Below are positions 1 to 11,730 of a stretch of 64,000 nt of DNA, one piece after another. The translations under genes and the position numbers were made by a program. This stretch comes from Megalonaias nervosa. Taxonomy: Eukaryota > Mollusca > Bivalvia > Unionida > Unionidae. The stretch lies in assembly GCA_016617855.1 (NCBI GenBank), contig JAECUM010003709.1, positions 1 through 64,000 of the forward strand. Direction: 5' to 3'. The number at the start of each line of letters is the position of its first letter. Positions within the stretch are counted from its first letter, which is position 1. A model generated the notes under the pieces. It was not told the origin of the DNA, made no database searches, and saw nothing but the letters and a program-made list of their open reading frames with translations.

Positions 1-46
<46 letters not shown>
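1..46. repeat. (TA)n microsatellite
   Basis: The window opens with a pure TA run of about 45 bases. It probably continues beyond the edge. Confidence 0.97.
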
Positions 47-48
<2 letters not shown>

Positions 49-599
49 ATAAACTGACAAGGAACAGTGCAAAACTAGTATCTAACTATCCTGAGCGCCT
101 TCGACTCTTAATGAGTCTTTTTCAAAGGCATATACAAAACATAGATAATACAAACAAATAAAACAGGAAAACCATATTGTTTGCAAAACTTTACATGGCT
201 GTTACTACAGGAATTAAACCTTTAAATGTATTATGTTTCAACTAGTTTATATCAACTTGTTGCGGATACTGGAAAATATTTGTATTAACCTAGAAATCGA
301 TGAGCCATAACGACATCTGTTATTTTGTGTACATTTATGTAAGCGCAAATTATATCCCGGATATTTCATTGTTATTGTAGTAATTGTAGGTTATTGAGCA
401 ATTTAGATAACTTTTTAAAAGAAAATGTGTCGGCTGCAAAAGATAATTTTATTTGTGCATGGCTGTTTTCTTTCTAGTCTTCTTGGTTTAAATAGCTTGG
501 TTTCAATGTTCTAAGGCGGCATGTCCAGTAAAATTCCTTTTCTTTCCTGGTTTCGGAACTCTAGTTGGGGTTGTTAGCAAATGCAATAAGTGTTATATC

Positions 600-1250
600 A
601 CTGAAACTGTGGCCAGGGGAGGAGAAGTGTTCTGCGACTGGGCTTCTGTACAGCTTCTTTGTCATCCAATCAGATCTATGAAGGTTGATCATTTTTTGTA
701 GCTTTTCAGTTTCTCCGATTTACTGAAGGCTACAAATCTCATATGTGATGAGATAAATTACGTTGTCTGTTTTGCACGTTTTGTTTGGACCATGTATGTT
801 TAGTCACTGTGTCTCTAGTCTCTAGTCGCTGTGCTAGAAAATGTCCTGGTCTCTATCATAAGTTGACAGGTTTTGCATCTTTTATCGCCACAGGAGCCAT
901 ATTGACTAGGGTGGTCTTGACTAGCGATTGGCGTTAGGTTCGCTCTGACTAGGATGTCCTTGAGGTTTTTTGGTCTCCGGTAGGCTACTACAGGTTTGTT
1001 CGGAAGGATTAACTTTAGTGCGTCCGACGATTCCCCGATGGGCCAGTGTTTCGCGATGATTTTACCTACTTCGGGGTTGTCTGGATGGTAGGTCAGGATA
1101 AATGGTATCCTATCAGCCTTTTCCTTCTTTCCATATTTTAGTAGGTCATCGCGGTTTGTTTGTTTAGCCCTTTGGGTTGCCTCCGCAATCAGGTCTTTGT
1201 CGTAGCCTCTACTCGAAACCAACCGACAAACACCAGTATCTCCTCCCAAC
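600..1250 (-). pseudogene. Penelope-like element remnant: end of RT region and broken GIY-YIG endonuclease
   Basis: Minus-strand reading from about 1250 gives RGYDKDLIAEATQRAKQTNR, then YHPDNPEVGKIIAKHW, AYRRPKNLKDILVRANL and a CGDKRCKTCQ cysteine motif. This run is typical of the stretch between the reverse transcriptase and the GIY-YIG nuclease of Penelope-like retroelements. Further on, NVIYLITYEICSLQ is followed by TAA (719-721) and then IGET, so the expected Tyr codon of the GIY-YIG core is now a stop. After that comes HRSDWMTKK...PVAEHF, as in the nuclease. The RT fingers and palm are absent, so the copy is 5'-truncated and dead. The upstream methionine at 1360 probably belongs to flanking sequence. 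Confidence 0.82.
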
Positions 1251-2477
1251 CAAATGGCATCCAAAACACTGCATTGTGAACATTCCAAATAGTCAGGCAC
1301 TGAGGATACGCAGAATTCGCTCCGACGATGAAACATTCCTAGAAAGGTCTGAACATCCATCTAAACATTTAATTTACCGAGGCTACCACAGAGACGCTTC
1401 GTTTCAATCATTATACCCAATGTTGGAAGTGCATTGGAGATAACTTATCCGTCTTTGTATCTTATTCTCTTTCCTTTCTAATAATTTTCTATTCATTCTC
1501 CAGGTTAAAAGTGACCTGTCAATCATAATTGTTAAGGTCATGTGACATACAAAACAATTATCTCATTTTCTTTCTAAATACATATCCCTCACAGGTAGCT
1601 AATCACATATTGTCCAGTAAAGAACGTTCCACGAAATATAGTAATCATAACTGAACGTCACTAAATTGGCACAAGAATGTGACAGTGGAAATGTGTTTCG
1701 TGAGCCACATGTGTGACCTGTTTTATCCACTTTACAGAAGGGTCGCAAATGTGTTATTAGGGTTTGTCTGTGTGCATTATAAATCAATGTCAACGAAGAT
1801 CTGTTAAACGCGGTATTTTTAGTTGTTTTTGAACCATCTTATGTTTTCGTTCCTTGCCTGAGAAAAGTTGATATGCAATATGCCCCGCCTTTCTAATATC
1901 ACATGTAATCGGTTGTTTCTGTTGAAAGCGTGCATTATCGGTGATATCACGCATTAAATAAAGACTAATATTTCGTTGATAATAAATAAATCGCAGTACA
2001 AGTAATGGAGGATAGTCATTGAAAAGTCCACAATATCATCTGAGCTGCACAGAAGGGCCGCGTGTTATGGATTAATGAGAGGATATTTTCAATATAAAAT
2101 TGATTACAATAACAATTTTTCTCCGCTGATTTTATCAGATGAGAATCTTAAGTTTCAAATTCTTATGTCACAATTTAGTCGATGGCGTAGGAACGATAAC
2201 GCTATCCAATAAATCAGTTCTCCAACTGCAGATAATGTTGGAGGTTGCCAACTGACATCTCCACTGTAAAAATATATTTTAATTCTCCAAAATAAATGAC
2301 TAGGTAAAACGAGTGAATTGTATTTGTTGTGAGAAGAGAAGGATGGAAACTGATCTGCAATCGCATACAAATCTGCACTTTACGCACTGACCGACGGGAG
2401 GGGGGAAGGATTTCTTTGTGCAAAGATTTATACAATATGGTTTGAAAAGACGTCATACTAGTTACAAATGTTCGATG
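1250..2477. other. Unassigned left flank
   Basis: I see no credible gene, no LTR and no match to the kinesin side of the duplication. There are only short random reading frames. Confidence 0.5.
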
Positions 2478-3683
2478 GTCATTTCTGTTTGGAAGGAACA
2501 TGTATCAGAGATGGAGAGATTATTCTTGTCCTGCTGTTGTCCAGATTTTTATTTCTTCTGTCCATCACTCCGCATATCTGACCATTCAGCAACATCAGCT
2601 ATTATTGATATACTGCAAGTGTTGTGATGTCTTGCTCTTGGCGATTGTTGGCAAGCTTAATTTGTTAGTTGGTGATCATGCTATATCAGTACCAAGGCAG
2701 TCCTTGTGATAACTAATGTACCATACGACCATAGTCGGAATATTTCCATGATAAATCTGTGATATCCATCCTACAAACCATGAGGGACTTATGATTCAAA
2801 TGTGATTCACATGAATCTGAGGATCCAGTTTTAATGCCAGCCCGCAATTAATATCACCATGAGGATCCAGTTTTAATGCCAGCCCGCAATTAATATCACC
2901 TTGACAAATGTCCAAACCACTTTGGCATTCTTCTGTGTAATTTTTATTTCTTGGTCCATTTTAAAGACAAAACATTGAATTTCTATGCTGTGATAGAGAA
3001 GTTACTGACCTGAACATACTACAGATTTCACAGTAATAGCTTTTTGGGGACTTCTAAAATCCCCATTGGACTAGTAATTTTTTAACATACACTAGTCTCC
3101 TGGGCTAATAAACAAGTTCGGTAGGCACTGATCCCTGACTTTCATGGCCATCATCTACAGTTTTCTTAATGTTTTGGTTAAAGTTTTCATTTGCATATAT
3201 TTCTAAACCCATTGATGAATTTTGTTCATACTCGGTGTGAATCATTACAGAGCTAAGACAGTTTATTCTGACCTGCTCACTTTCCCCTTTAACCTTCGGT
3301 TTCAGGTACAATGTTTTCGTTTGCCTTTACGTCAACTCTTTTTACAATGACCAGCTTGGTTGCAAATCAAGTTTGCCGTTTTGTCAATTTATTTTGGGTT
3401 TATTCCCACTGCACAAGTCACCTTTGGTGTTAAAGTGTATACAATATGTAATATTATAACAAGAAGTATAAGGAAAGAATATTCTTCTTGTAATATTTTG
3501 CAGTTTACTAACAAATATTCATGACAGATTTCCATACTTTCAGACTGGGTTCGTCCATTTTGATGCGGGTTCTGTCATGGTTGTAAACTTGGATACAGTC
3601 AGTTGTAAATGATTTATCAAAACTGTTCTTAGTTTTTGTCTTGGGAAATTCACTCTGATCATCAAACCTGCACATAAAAGGTG

Positions 3684-3689
<6 letters not shown>

Positions 3690-3724
<35 letters not shown>
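3690..3724. repeat. (AC)n microsatellite
   Basis: A pure AC run. The right arm has a GGT-rich stretch at the matching place (about 33266-33290), so the two arms have diverged in microsatellite type. Confidence 0.95.
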
Positions 3725-3726
<2 letters not shown>

Positions 3727-5479
3727 GAAAACACCGCTAGCTTGTTCATATATGATTACGACACACTCCCCCACCCAATTATGAACCCAACGTGTGCACA
3801 CTCAGCCGCATTGGAATTAAATGTAGATCAGAAATCCTGATTGACAATTAGTGTATTTACAAGAAGGATATAGTCAACAGATTTTAGACCTCTGAGGAAT
3901 GTTGTAGTAATGGTCAGTTTATATATGCAATTTGCACTATTTAAAAAAAAAATTGTGCTGATGTCGGAACATGAATCAATCTTGATTTTAGAACATAAAT
4001 ATTATATTATAACAGTAAATATTAATAGTGCATGCAATCTTTCTGACTGATTTTTAATCCTTCATTGAATATTTCATTATAATTAATGTCACTGTAACAA
4101 AAATTGACTATTTTCTAAACCCTTTAATGAATTTTGTTTATATTTGGGATGAGCCATATGAAGCTAAGGAAATTCATCCTGTGACACGTTTGCTTGCCCC
4201 TTTGGCCTTTGGGTCAAGGTCAGTCATAGAATATTCACATTATGGTTTTCTTTAAGGATTTTATGTTTATAATTTCCTAAAGTCCTTGATAGATTTTCTT
4301 CATAATACTAATCAGTTGAAGCTAAGACAGTTCATTAAGTGACTTGCTTTCTCAGCACAGGGTTCAAGCTCACTTATTTGACATCAATGCTACGATCATG
4401 GGCTTGACATACAGACCTTCGCCTTCTTGTTATCCTTTGTCTAATTTCCACCTTTGACAAAACTCCCAGTATGATCAGAAACCTAGGAAAGAAAATCCTG
4501 AACCGCATATTTAGGATCAAATTTGAAAATTTAATGAAACAAGCGAGGGCCAACTTGCATAAAGCATGAAATTAAGAGACAGACCCTGAACATTTTCATT
4601 CTTTGTTATTTTTTTTTTTAGCTAATTAAACAAGATTATTGCCTTACACCTATGTATTCAGGCATACATATCACGAAATAATTTAGAATTCTGAAACTAC
4701 ATATAGATCGGAATGAGATAAATTGTTATGCTGGTAACAGATTTTCGTTTGAGTACATACCAAAGCTGACATTCATTCTTCATCCTAGGAGACCCAGGTC
4801 AAAGAGTTCAGATATATCAAGATTTTAAAGATGATTACTAGATATCAGAAATGTTATTCTTTGATCACATATTTTTTTAGGACTCATTAGCATAATAGGA
4901 CATTATTTAGTTTTTTATTTATATTCTTTTTCATTTTTTTTATATTATGTCCACATTGCCAAAGGAGAAGGTGGCATTTTGTTCTGATGCTGTGTGATAC
5001 ATACATCCACATATCTGTATGTCCGTCCGTAATGAAACATACCAGCCGTGACACTTTGCACATTTATCCTGGTCTTAATTAGAAAATCTGATTAGACTTT
5101 CAGGCAATTAAAGCATTTTTTAAAAACATTTCAGAAACTTGCTAGACTTGGACAACAGTCTCCTTAGCATGACTAAGCAAAAACCACTTGAGCTAAACAA
5201 ATGAAATTTGGTAGACCTTTCTTAATTATATGTATTTTCAGGCCATTATTGCAAGTTTTCAGGGTTTTTTATGCATACTTTTGTGTGCATCTGTGTGGAA
5301 TAAAATGGGGTGATGGGGGTGATAGCCTTGTTAGCTTGACTTAGTAAACAATGCTTAAGGTAGGCAGATGAAATTTGCCATACATGCTGGTAAACATATT
5401 TAGATATCCAGATTAGATTTTAATACAATTATAGCGGTTATTGACCAGAAGATCTTACGGAATGGCCTGTTGTCTGTCA

Positions 5480-6880
5480 TCCATCCATTGTCTAGCAAAA
5501 GCTTGTTATCGCTACTCCTCCTAAACCAGTTGGGGGATTGTCATCCAACTTTACAAACATTAATCCCATGGCCCATTTGGTCCTAAATGAAAATGGTATT
5601 GCTTGGACATCTAAAATATCTGTATTTCTCCCTTTGAATGAACATATGATCAAGGATATTTTTTCTAAAAGACTTCTTATTCTGGCTAGTTGCTACTGAA
5701 TGCAAATGGTGCCAGTCTGATATCCAGTTTGTCTGATATGGCAGTCATCTTGAAAATCTTGTTATCACTATTCTTCCTGAATGCAAAGTAATATCAAATC
5801 AGATTTTTACTAGATGACTCCTTATGATGAAAATGGTGCTGATTTGACCTCCACAATGGTGGCAATCTTGAAAATCTTGTTACTGCAACTTCTCCAACAT
5901 AGATGGTCATATCGACATGCATCTACACTATCGAAGGGTTGTCGATCCATTCTTCATTGGTCCTTGGCATATTTAACTATCTGAGACCGCGTTTTGGACC
6001 AGTGCCCTATTAACGATAAAAGAAACCTGACGTTAGCGACTAAAATCAATTAACCAATACAAGAGCTTATTATGTGAACTGTTAGGTGTTCAATAAGGCG
6101 ATTTCTAAGATGTCTACAGTGAATGACTCGGAATTAAAAGTGAGAGAGACCTGTGTATTTCTGTATGGAGGCCACTATGATTATTTTGTAACAATTCTCC
6201 CAATTTAATTACGACAAGGGATGTGAATGTATCGGTTTCTTTATCTGCTTCCAATCAGATAGTAGAGCAGTAGATGCCGTTTCAGCTAGCTTAATGTGCC
6301 AAGGGTTGATAATGGAGCAAAGTGGATCGGTGATCCTTGGGCAGTGAAGATGATTGACATAGTTTTCACCAAAATCTCCTTAGACGTCTTGTTGGTCCTA
6401 AATGAAAACACAGTGATGATCTGAAAGCCGAATATGGCCACTATAACAGCTATCTTGTTATTGATATTCTTTCTAAACTGAAAGTCAAATTGATATGGTG
6501 TTTTCACCAAATAAACGTATTATGGAATCAAGTTTGTCCTAAATGAAAATGGTACCAATCTGACCTTATATATAGACAACATTGTGGCCATCTGGAAATT
6601 GTGTTATCACGCTTGTCCTGGACAGATGGTTATATTGCCATTGTTTTTTATGTCGATTTGGTCCTGACTGTAAATGTTGCCTTTCTGACAACCAAGACGT
6701 CTGCCAGCTTGAAAGTCTTATCGCTGTTTCACAAAGAGTCATTTCTGCATGTGTTCTTGTGATGGTTACTTGCTTATAATACAAATTATGCCAATCTGAC
6801 ATTTGACGTTATGCCAATCTGATATTCAATATGGCTACCACAGTGGCCGTCTTAAAAAAAAATCTTGTTATTGGTCAAGA
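5480..6880 (+). repeat. Family A interspersed repeats (left arm)
   Basis: Degenerate units of roughly 150-170 bases recur, with the phrases TTGGTCCTAAATGAAAATGG, GGTGCCAATCTGACATCC, ATGGCCACCACAGTGGCC and ATCTTGAAAATCTTGTTA, here at about 5480-5910 and 6290-6880. The same family appears reversed in the right arm and in three kinesin introns. No frame is kept open across units. The origin is unknown. Confidence 0.75.
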
Positions 6881-7863
6881 ATATCAGAGATGATTTAAAC
6901 ATTCAACAGTTAAAATGAAGCAATGATCTTGTGAAGGATTCCTGAAAATTATATTTGGACAACAGAGCATTACTCCCATCAAGGGACTCTTGTTTCAGTA
7001 TTTCTACCCATTTTTGATTGGACTTGTTCTTTGGGGGGTTTTTCAGAGACAAAATGTTTTGGAAGATTAGGGCATTCTTCATGTTTAGGTGCCATATTAT
7101 TAGTATCAATAATGTAGCATAGAACTTAAAGTTTAATTAATTAAAATGTTAGGATCTGTAGAAAATGAAAATTAGGTTTTAGTGGGAAGTACTTTCATTG
7201 TCAGCATAAGATCAGTAGAAGTCAAAATTATATTTTAGTGTGAATAATTTCATTATCAGTATTAGCACTGGAGGATTTTAAGCCACATGTACGTAATATA
7301 TTACTAACAGTTGTTTTAGTGTAATCACCACACCATTTTGTATGGAGATAGTTGGATTACTTATCACATTTCATAAAATGTGAATCAATTACTTCTGACC
7401 TAAAAAATATGTCCCTTCACAGTATTAACTTCCATTATTTCCCATTCTTGCGGCTTCTTAAGATTTTACATTCGCAATGACTCTACAGTTTTAGAGAAGA
7501 CTTTAGTAGTATACGGGGACGATATAGCGACATTGGGATTTTATGTTAAAATAGTGAGCTTGCCCTATAGCGACAAGGGAATTTAACATGGGGAATTTAA
7601 CATGGGTGGGATTGTATAGCGACAAGGGATTGGGACAGTATAGCGACAAGAGTTTGGGACTGTATAGCAACAAGGGAGAATGGAAAATAGTGACAAGGGA
7701 TTGGGACTTACTAGCAACAAGATGAAATTGAACATAGCGACAAGGGATTGGGACTGTATAGGGACAAGGGAAATTGAACACAGGGTTTACATATATAAAC
7801 CATTTTGTATGCAAACAAATTTTTAGGCAAGAGAGAATAGACATCTTTTCGAGACATATGAGT

Positions 7864-7879
7864 GGCCCTGAAAAGGGCC
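7864..7879 (-). promoter_or_regulatory. Histone-type mRNA 3' stem-loop (left arm of fold-back element)
   Basis: On the minus strand the 16-mer GGCCCTTTTCAGGGCC fits the replication-dependent histone stem-loop consensus GGYYCTTYTNAGRRCC, with a 6-bp stem and a TTTC loop. It is preceded by AAAC and followed by ACTCA (consensus ACCCA). A purine-rich GAAAAGATG lies 13 bases downstream (7842-7850), where the U7-binding downstream element sits in histone genes. No histone reading frame precedes it. Confidence 0.72.
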
Positions 7880-7952
7880 GTTTAGTTTTCTTCTACTTTC
7901 TCTCCTCCCTTCTTCTTCTCCACCGGCACCTCATCTTCTACAGGACATTTGT

Positions 7953-8000
7953 TTTCTTCTTCTTCTTCTTCTTCTTCTTCTTCTTCTTCTTCTTCTTCTA
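7953..8000. repeat. (TTC)n microsatellite
   Basis: A trinucleotide run inside the left inverted arm, matched by (AAG)n at about 9308-9385 in the right inverted arm. It explains the polyphenylalanine frames seen there. Confidence 0.95.
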
Positions 8001-8907
8001 TTTGTAGCTACAACTTGTGGAATAGCCTATGGAAAACACGGTATATATTTATAGCATCAACTTGTGTGACCATCCTGTTTAAAAAACCTACTATTTATTT
8101 ATAGTTACAACCTGTAGAAAAACCTATGGAAACACCCAAGTCTATATTTATAGTCTCAACATTTCCAACTTCAATGACGTTACTGTACTGGACACTATAG
8201 GAATACTGGCAAAAGTGTTGCAAGTGGCTAACCTGAATACGGGTACTGTAGATAGGTGGGTAGGTGAAATGAATTTGATAGCGATCGATGTAGGTTTAAA
8301 GGGACAAACAAACACCAATACACACACACACTCTCTCTCTCTTTCTTTCTTTCTCTCTCTCTCCAAATGTTATATAGTAGCTTAGAATGTAAACGAAGAA
8401 GATGAAATTTCACAAAAATAGACTATCCTTACGCCATAAAAAAATACTATCATCGCATTAATTATACCATTTAACACTCCCATTAACATACTATCCCAAA
8501 AATCTTTTGTTTTATGTCAGAATGTAAAAAAAGAAGATGAAATATCACAAAAGACTATCCCTTACACCACAAAAATATTATCCATCTATAAATATAGACT
8601 TGGATTTTTCCATAGGATTTTCCACAGGATGTAACTATAAATATATAGTAGGGTTTTTAAACAGGATTGTCACACAAGTTGATGCTATAAATATATACTG
8701 GGTTTTTCCATAGCAATTTCCTACAAGTTGTGACTATAAATAGACACTAGCTTTTTCTCCAAATAGTATTTTTGGTAGTGTAAGAGATAGCCTATTTTGT
8801 GAGATTATCTCCTTTTACATTTTAAGCTAACACAGGGCGTTTGGATAGCAAGATATAATGGATGGTATAGTGGGTGTAACACATAGTGGCTAACACATAA
8901 CGTTTGG

Positions 8908-8910
<3 letters not shown>

Positions 8911-8951
<41 letters not shown>

Positions 8952-8970
8952 TGCGTGTGTGTGTGTGTAT
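8911..8970. repeat. (GT)n microsatellite
   Basis: A GT run with a few interruptions at the inner end of the right inverted arm. Its counterpart is the shorter CA/CT run at about 8320-8360. Confidence 0.95.
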
Positions 8971-9453
8971 TGGTGTTTGTTTCTCCCTATGAAACTCCCT
9001 TGATCCCTATCAGATTCATTTCACCTACCTACCTATCTACAGTAGCGCGTATTCAGGTCAGCCACTTGCAACACTGTTGCCAGTATTCTCCTAGTGTCCA
9101 GTACAGTGACGTCATTGAAGTTTGAAATTTTGAGACTATAAATATAGACTTGGGTGTTTCCATAGGTCTTTCCACAGGTTGTAGCTATAAATAGATCGTT
9201 GGGTTTTTAAACAGGATGGCCACACAAGTTGAGGCTATAAATATATATTGGATTTTTCCATAGGATTTTTTACAAGTTGTAGCTAAAAATAGATGGAAGG
9301 ATGAGAAGAAGAAGAAGGAGAAGAAGAAGAAGGAGAAGAAGAAGAAGAAGAAGAAGAAGAAGAAGAAGAAGAAGAAGAAGAAGAATGTCCTGAAGAAAAT
9401 CAGGTGCCGGTGGAGAAGAGGAAGGGAGGAGAGAAAGTAGAAGAAAACTAAAC

Positions 9454-9469
9454 GGCCCTTTTCAGGGCC
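9454..9469 (+). promoter_or_regulatory. Histone-type mRNA 3' stem-loop (right arm of fold-back element)
   Basis: This is the same 16-mer as at 7864-7879 but on the plus strand, preceded by CTAAAC and followed by ACTCA. GAAAAGATG lies at 9483-9491 as a candidate downstream element. In one frame a lysine/arginine-rich stretch ends in a stop 5-20 bases upstream, but it does not match a core histone tail that I recognise. Confidence 0.75.
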
Positions 9470-10198
9470 ACTCATATGTCTCGAAAAGATGTCTATTCTC
9501 TCTTGCCTAGAAAGTTTGTTTACATACAAAATGGTTTGTATATGTAAACCTTATGTTCATTTTCCTTTGTCCCTATACAGTCCCAATCCCTTGTCACTAT
9601 TTTTCATTTTCCCTTGTTGCTATACAGTCCCAATCCTTTGTCGCTATACAATCCCACCCATGTTAAATTCCCCATGTTAAATTCCCCTTGTCGCCATAGG
9701 GCAAGCTCACTATTTTAACATTAAAGTCCCATTGTCACTATATTGTCCCCATATATTACTGACTTTTTTCCAGTAAATATTTAATTTTAATCTTTTTACA
9801 TTAGCTGAGTACTCTTAATATTTTTACTGGTGCATACATTTATAGTTGAACAGCGCATCTGCACGACCCTGGCTATACAGAAGTGGCCAAGAAAAGCTAT
9901 TCAGCAGTAACGGTTATTAAAATAAATTGAGGAAAAAAACGCAAGCAGACAAACCTCTCCAACCTAATGTAAATGTCCACCAAGAGACAAGAGATAAAAG
10001 GTAAAAATGTTGCAAAAGTTCGTCCTACCCACCTCAAAAAGGCGTATAAAAATGTAGATAAAAGCAAAAAAAAGGGTAAAATCCTTAAAATAAAAGTGCT
10101 AAATTTGTTGAATTTTATTAATTTGTCTTAAAATTGATGTTTGCAATACAAAAATATCATTATTATAGAATCTTTATCGTTTTTGTTAGATTATGTCT

Positions 10199-10273
10199 TG
10201 TCAGCATCAGAAAATCTGGATCATGACTCAATATTTCATGACTCATAATGATCCTGACTTTCTGATGCTGACA
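10199..10273. repeat. Hairpin: 25-bp imperfect inverted repeat
   Basis: GTCAGCATCAGAAAATCTGG is mirrored about 30 bases later by CCTGACTTTCTGATGCTGAC. The stem is about 25 bp with two mismatches. It lies in the block (10110-11105) that the right arm lacks. Confidence 0.7.
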
Positions 10274-10659
10274 ACTCGATATGATCTAGCAATCGAGATC
10301 ACATTACTGGGACAATAATATACATGTATTGCAGGATCTTTTCTTGGAATCACTTTGCAGGATTCACTCATTTCTCAAAAATTATGCCAGTAAATCAACC
10401 AAAGGAGCAAATGTCACATCAAGATTGAATGCCCTTCCTTACTTTACTTCATGTTAAATGTCCCATTTTGTTTTTGGGGTTTTATTTTGAAAAATGTGCC
10501 CTGTTTAGTCTATTATGTAGAGACAAGGCCTGCCATTTGGTATCCAGCCTGTGTCCAACCATTACCACAAAGTTATCTCTATTATCGAAATTACCGCGAT
10601 GATTGTGATGAGATTTTATTAAGACATTTGTCCTGGTGTATTGTTAGTCAAAAATGAAC

Positions 10660-11730
10660 ATTGTATCCCTCACATATTGAATATGGTTACCATTGTGGCT
10701 ATATTGAAAATCTTGTTACTACTGATTCTCCTGAAAAGATGGCACTGTTTAGATTTGGTTTTCATGAAGACTTTTTTTATGTCTAGTTGCACCTTGAAGA
10801 AATTGGTACCAATGTGACATCCAACATGGCCACCTTAGCAGGCATCTTAAAAAATCTTATTGTCATTTCTTCTCAATGAATGACTGCATTGATATATGGT
10901 GTATTTTCACAAAAAGACTTGTATAATACGGTGTTGGTCCTAAATAAAAATGGTGTCTTTCAATACTCCAACATGGCTGCCACTGCAGCCGTCTCGAAAG
11001 TTTTGTTACTGCTTTTTCAGAACAGATGGTTGTAGAAATACAGGGTTTGCACTAAAAGACTTGTGTTGATGGATGTAAATAAAAATTTTGTCAATCAGAC
11101 ATCCAGCATGATGACCATCTTGAAAATCTTTTGAACACTAATTCTCTTGAATGGATGGCTGTATCAACATGATGGGGTTTTCAGTATGATGCCTATTATC
11201 TAGTTAGCCCTTCTTAAAAATGATGGGGCCCCATGCGGCCTATTAGTCTAAAGTTCTTGCCTTTACCAATCATTGCCATCTCACCTCTGTCAACATGGGT
11301 TTTAGTCTTAGGCTTGGCCAATGTGGATGTGTGAGAAATCTTGCATGTAGCTTCCCATGGGTTGGTGGTTCTTCCTGGGGTTTTCTTGGGTTCTTCCTCC
11401 ACCAGTTATACTGGCTGAAATCTATAATCTATCATGTGCTGAAAAATGGTGTTAACAACAACAACCAGATGTGATGGTGATGTGACCTCCAACATGTCCT
11501 CCAAAGCAACCATCTTTAGAAAGTCTGACATGGGTTGTTTTGGAATTTTTTTTTCTTCTATATTTCTTTCATGCAAATGATGCCAATCTAACTATAACAT
11601 GGCTGCTTTGATGGCCATTTTAAAAAATATGAATCTAATTACTTCTGAATGAAACGGTGCTCATTGAACCTCAAGCATGGCACCACAATGGCCATCTCGG
11701 TAACCTTGTTATCACTACTCCACTTGCATG
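10660..11730 (+). repeat. Family A interspersed repeats (left arm, second cluster)
   Basis: More copies of the ATGGCCACC / TTGAAAATCTTGTTA / TGGTCCTAAATGAAAATGG units lie on either side of a SINE. Part of the cluster (10660-11105) has no counterpart in the right arm. Confidence 0.7.
11224..11466 (+). mobile_element. tRNA-derived SINE (Ser/Leu-like head), left arm
   Basis: The head GGGGCCCCATGCGGCC...CTAAAG and the weakened B box GGGTTTTAGTC are followed by the family body (TTTCTCACACATCCACATTGG in complement) and end in (AAC)n. A mirror copy at 28093-28331 shows that it inserted before the arms were duplicated. Confidence 0.85.

Larger units (their letters stand above)
7505..9760. mobile_element. 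Fold-back DNA transposon with 6-bp target duplication and long inverted arms
   Basis: The ends are AGTAGTATACGGGGAC and the inverse of AGTAATATATGGGGAC, flanked by the direct repeat GACTTT (7499-7504 and 9761-9766). The right arm of the big duplication has the uninterrupted site near 29490-29515, so the insertion is proven by comparison. Inverted arms of about 850 bases (7505-8350 and 8905-9760) contain, from outside in: a 22-24-base repeat built on TATAGCGACAAGGGATTGGG; a TTTGTATGCAAACAAA-like stretch; a histone-type 3' stem-loop; a TTC/GAA run; several roughly 60-base units with CTATAAATATA; and GT/CT runs. It has no transposase. A 6-bp duplication with AGT...ACT ends recalls Maverick/Polinton elements, but that link is only a suggestion. 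Confidence 0.9.

Noticed and set aside
2500..2709. 69-codon frame conserved in both arms (also 35976-36188)
   Set aside because: The arms are copies of each other, so frame sharing is expected. Changes between them do not favour synonymous sites in what I could compare, and no domain is seen.
7774..8007. Plus-strand frame containing MSGPEKGRL and a long Phe run, at first sight a histone-like start
   Set aside because: The Phe run is the (TTC)n microsatellite, and MSGPEKG is the reverse side of the histone stem-loop hairpin. No histone fold residues are present.
8904..9125. Frame with a CVCVCVC run
   Set aside because: It is the translation of a (GT)n microsatellite. The same applies to the frames at 3508-3801.
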